DNA of 64,000 bases, taken from positions 1 through 64,000 of the forward strand of contig NZ_LMKA01000024.1 in assembly GCF_001421435.1 (NCBI RefSeq). The letters run 5' to 3'. A model generated the notes under the pieces. The model made no database searches. It was not told the DNA's origin and saw only the letters and a list, made by a program, of their open reading frames with translations. A program made the translations under genes and the position numbers. Below, in pieces: positions 63,035 through 64,000 of this stretch; position 1 is the stretch's first letter, and every line of letters begins with the position of its first letter. The stretch is from Chryseobacterium sp. Leaf201. Its GTDB lineage: Bacteria; Bacteroidota; Bacteroidia; Flavobacteriales; Weeksellaceae.

Positions 63035-63069
63035 AAAATTTGAGTTATTTTTGGGCGTAACTAAAGAAT

Positions 63070-64000
63070 ATGTATTTACGTATGAAGTTTTTATTTTTTT
63101 TATCCCAAAAAAAGACCATTTCCGGATACCGAATTTATCTTTCTTTTGTTTCAGATGATACCGGAAATATAATGCATAAATTCTGCCTTCCGCTTAAAAT
63201 TCCGCGGGAAGACTGGGACCCGGAAAAACAGCGGCCCGTAGATATTTACTGTAAAAAATATAAAAAGCTTAACATTACCCTGAATGCCATAAAAACAGGC
63301 ATCTCAGAGTTATTAAAAAGCAAGTCCGGTTCTTCTGCAAAAACGATTTCCGCTTTTATACATAAAATATGTTCTGAAAAAGCTCTTTCATATCCGAAGG
63401 GATCCCTTCTTTCTATAATGGAAGAGTATCTGAAGATGAAGAAGAATTTAATCTGCCTTTCTACTTACCGCAGGTATCAGGTATTTATACGCCTGATTGA
63501 AAAGTTTGAAGGCTTTCTCTCCAGACATATTTTTATTGAAGAGATTGATAATTTTTTTCTTCCTAAATTCTATGCTTTCGGCAGGGAAGAAAAATATACA
63601 GAAAGTACACTGAACAGAACTGCAGGGTTCATTAAAACCATTCTGAACTTTGCTGAAAAAAGAGGAATCCGGACAAATGTGAAACAGCTGGAGATCCCGA
63701 AAGTCAAGACTGCCGGAAAAATCATGACCCTGGATGAGAAGGAAATTAAAAAAATCAGGCAGGCAAGTATCCCGGAAAATCTGCAGCAGGCCAAAAACTG
63801 GCTTCTGATAAGCTGCTATACCGGACAGCGGATTTCAGATTTTATGCGTTTTCATATCAGGCAGGTTGTAGAGATAGACTGTAAGAAGTGTATTTCCTTT
63901 GTGCAGCAGAAAACAGGAAAGGAAATCATCCTGCCCCTTCATCCTATTGTATTGAATATCCTTGAAAAATATGATAATTCTTTTCCGCCGCCTCTTGAAA
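63070..64000 (+). CDS. Tyrosine site-specific recombinase, cut by the window end
   Basis: At least 310 codons, open to the last base, so the C-terminus with the catalytic tyrosine is outside the window. The start is 63070 or Met5 at 63082 (M-K-F-L-F-F-L-S-Q-K-K). Residues about 5-75 resemble the arm-binding domain of Bacteroidota integrases (I-P-R-E-D-W-D-P-E-K-Q-R), about 115-210 the SAM-like core-binding domain (S-T-Y-R-R-Y-Q-V-F), then the catalytic domain begins with Y-T-G-Q-R254-I-S-D-F, where Arg254 is the first catalytic arginine. The lysine hairpin Q-Q-K-T-G-K-E-I follows. It may invert the adjacent promoter segment or be an integrase of an element that continues to the right. Confidence 0.9.
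   Translation, partial: MYLRMKFLFFLSQKKTISGYRIYLSFVSDDTGNIMHKFCLPLKIPREDWDPEKQRPVDIYCKKYKKLNITLNAIKTGISELLKSKSGSSAKTISAFIHKICSEKALSYPKGSLLSIMEEYLKMKKNLICLSTYRRYQVFIRLIEKFEGFLSRHIFIEEIDNFFLPKFYAFGREEKYTESTLNRTAGFIKTILNFAEKRGIRTNVKQLEIPKVKTAGKIMTLDEKEIKKIRQASIPENLQQAKNWLLISCYTGQRISDFMRFHIRQVVEIDCKKCISFVQQKTGKEIILPLHPIVLNILEKYDNSFPPPLE

Noticed and set aside
1-64000. tRNA or rRNA genes
   Set aside because: No T-arm-like or rRNA-like sequence was noticed on reading either strand; a tRNA search program would settle this.

Overview
The window looks like a chromosomal segment from a Bacteroidota bacterium of the Flavobacteriia, most like Chryseobacterium or a close relative (inferred from protein style, not from a database search). 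Several promoters fit the Bacteroidota pattern TTG-N17-23-TAnnTTTG. Secreted proteins start with the 'QVGINT..P.ATLDV' module, outer-membrane proteins end in aromatic residues, and SusC/TonB-plug motifs are common. I saw no rRNA or tRNA gene.

Layout. 1-2.4 kb: a decayed tandem array of DUF2931-like lipoprotein genes (one intact, two remnants). 2.4-13.6 kb: a plus-strand block with an ECF sigma factor, a membrane protein carrying a TonB-plug-like domain (probable anti-sigma), a TonB-receptor pseudogene, a 1511-aa alpha-2-macroglobulin with an inserted plug-like domain, and a VWA lipoprotein with calcium-type repeats. 13.7-17.9 kb: a GbsR/MarR regulator with a palindrome at its own promoter and a second copy before a run of small membrane proteins, a DCC thiol oxidoreductase, an SRPBCC protein and a broken epimerase. 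18-23.6 kb: glycan breakdown (GH29 fucosidase, GH3 glucosidase/xylosidase) and a PQQ-type sugar dehydrogenase lipoprotein. 23.9-28.9 kb: dihydrolipoyl dehydrogenase, a PH-domain protein, a patatin, an ABC ATPase and secreted unknowns. 29.4-34.1 kb: a minus-strand operon of glycosyltransferase, UDP-galactopyranose mutase and clan-A glycosidase, then a universal stress protein. 34.3-39.3 kb: sbcDC. 39.7-43.9 kb: two PAS histidine kinases around a stand-alone receiver. 44.3-53.8 kb: small secreted proteins, an acyltransferase, an iron-type cluster (TonB siderophore receptor pseudogene, LTxxQ lipoprotein, PepSY membrane protein) and a DUF3800 protein. 54.2-58.2 kb: a 1027-aa protein of unknown function and an overlapping pair of HTH genes. 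58.3-64 kb: a TlpA-like thioredoxin, two surface proteins, and a tyrosine recombinase cut by the window end.

The most interesting structure is at 62.8-63.03 kb. Two identical 21-bp sequences in inverted orientation enclose exactly 193 bp between a surface-protein gene and a tyrosine recombinase gene. The enclosed DNA carries a good promoter near one end, now pointing at the recombinase. This is the architecture of a phase-variable, invertible promoter, though paired operators for divergent genes could look the same. A second notable theme is that the SusC-type 'EVVVTG' motif, or a variant of it, occurs in three neighbouring proteins of different architecture (2.9-13.6 kb), two of which also carry a plug-like domain.

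Three genes are clearly broken: two TonB-receptor genes and one epimerase. Single-base indels could be assembly errors, but in-frame stops and a roughly 25-nt deletion argue for real decay in part.
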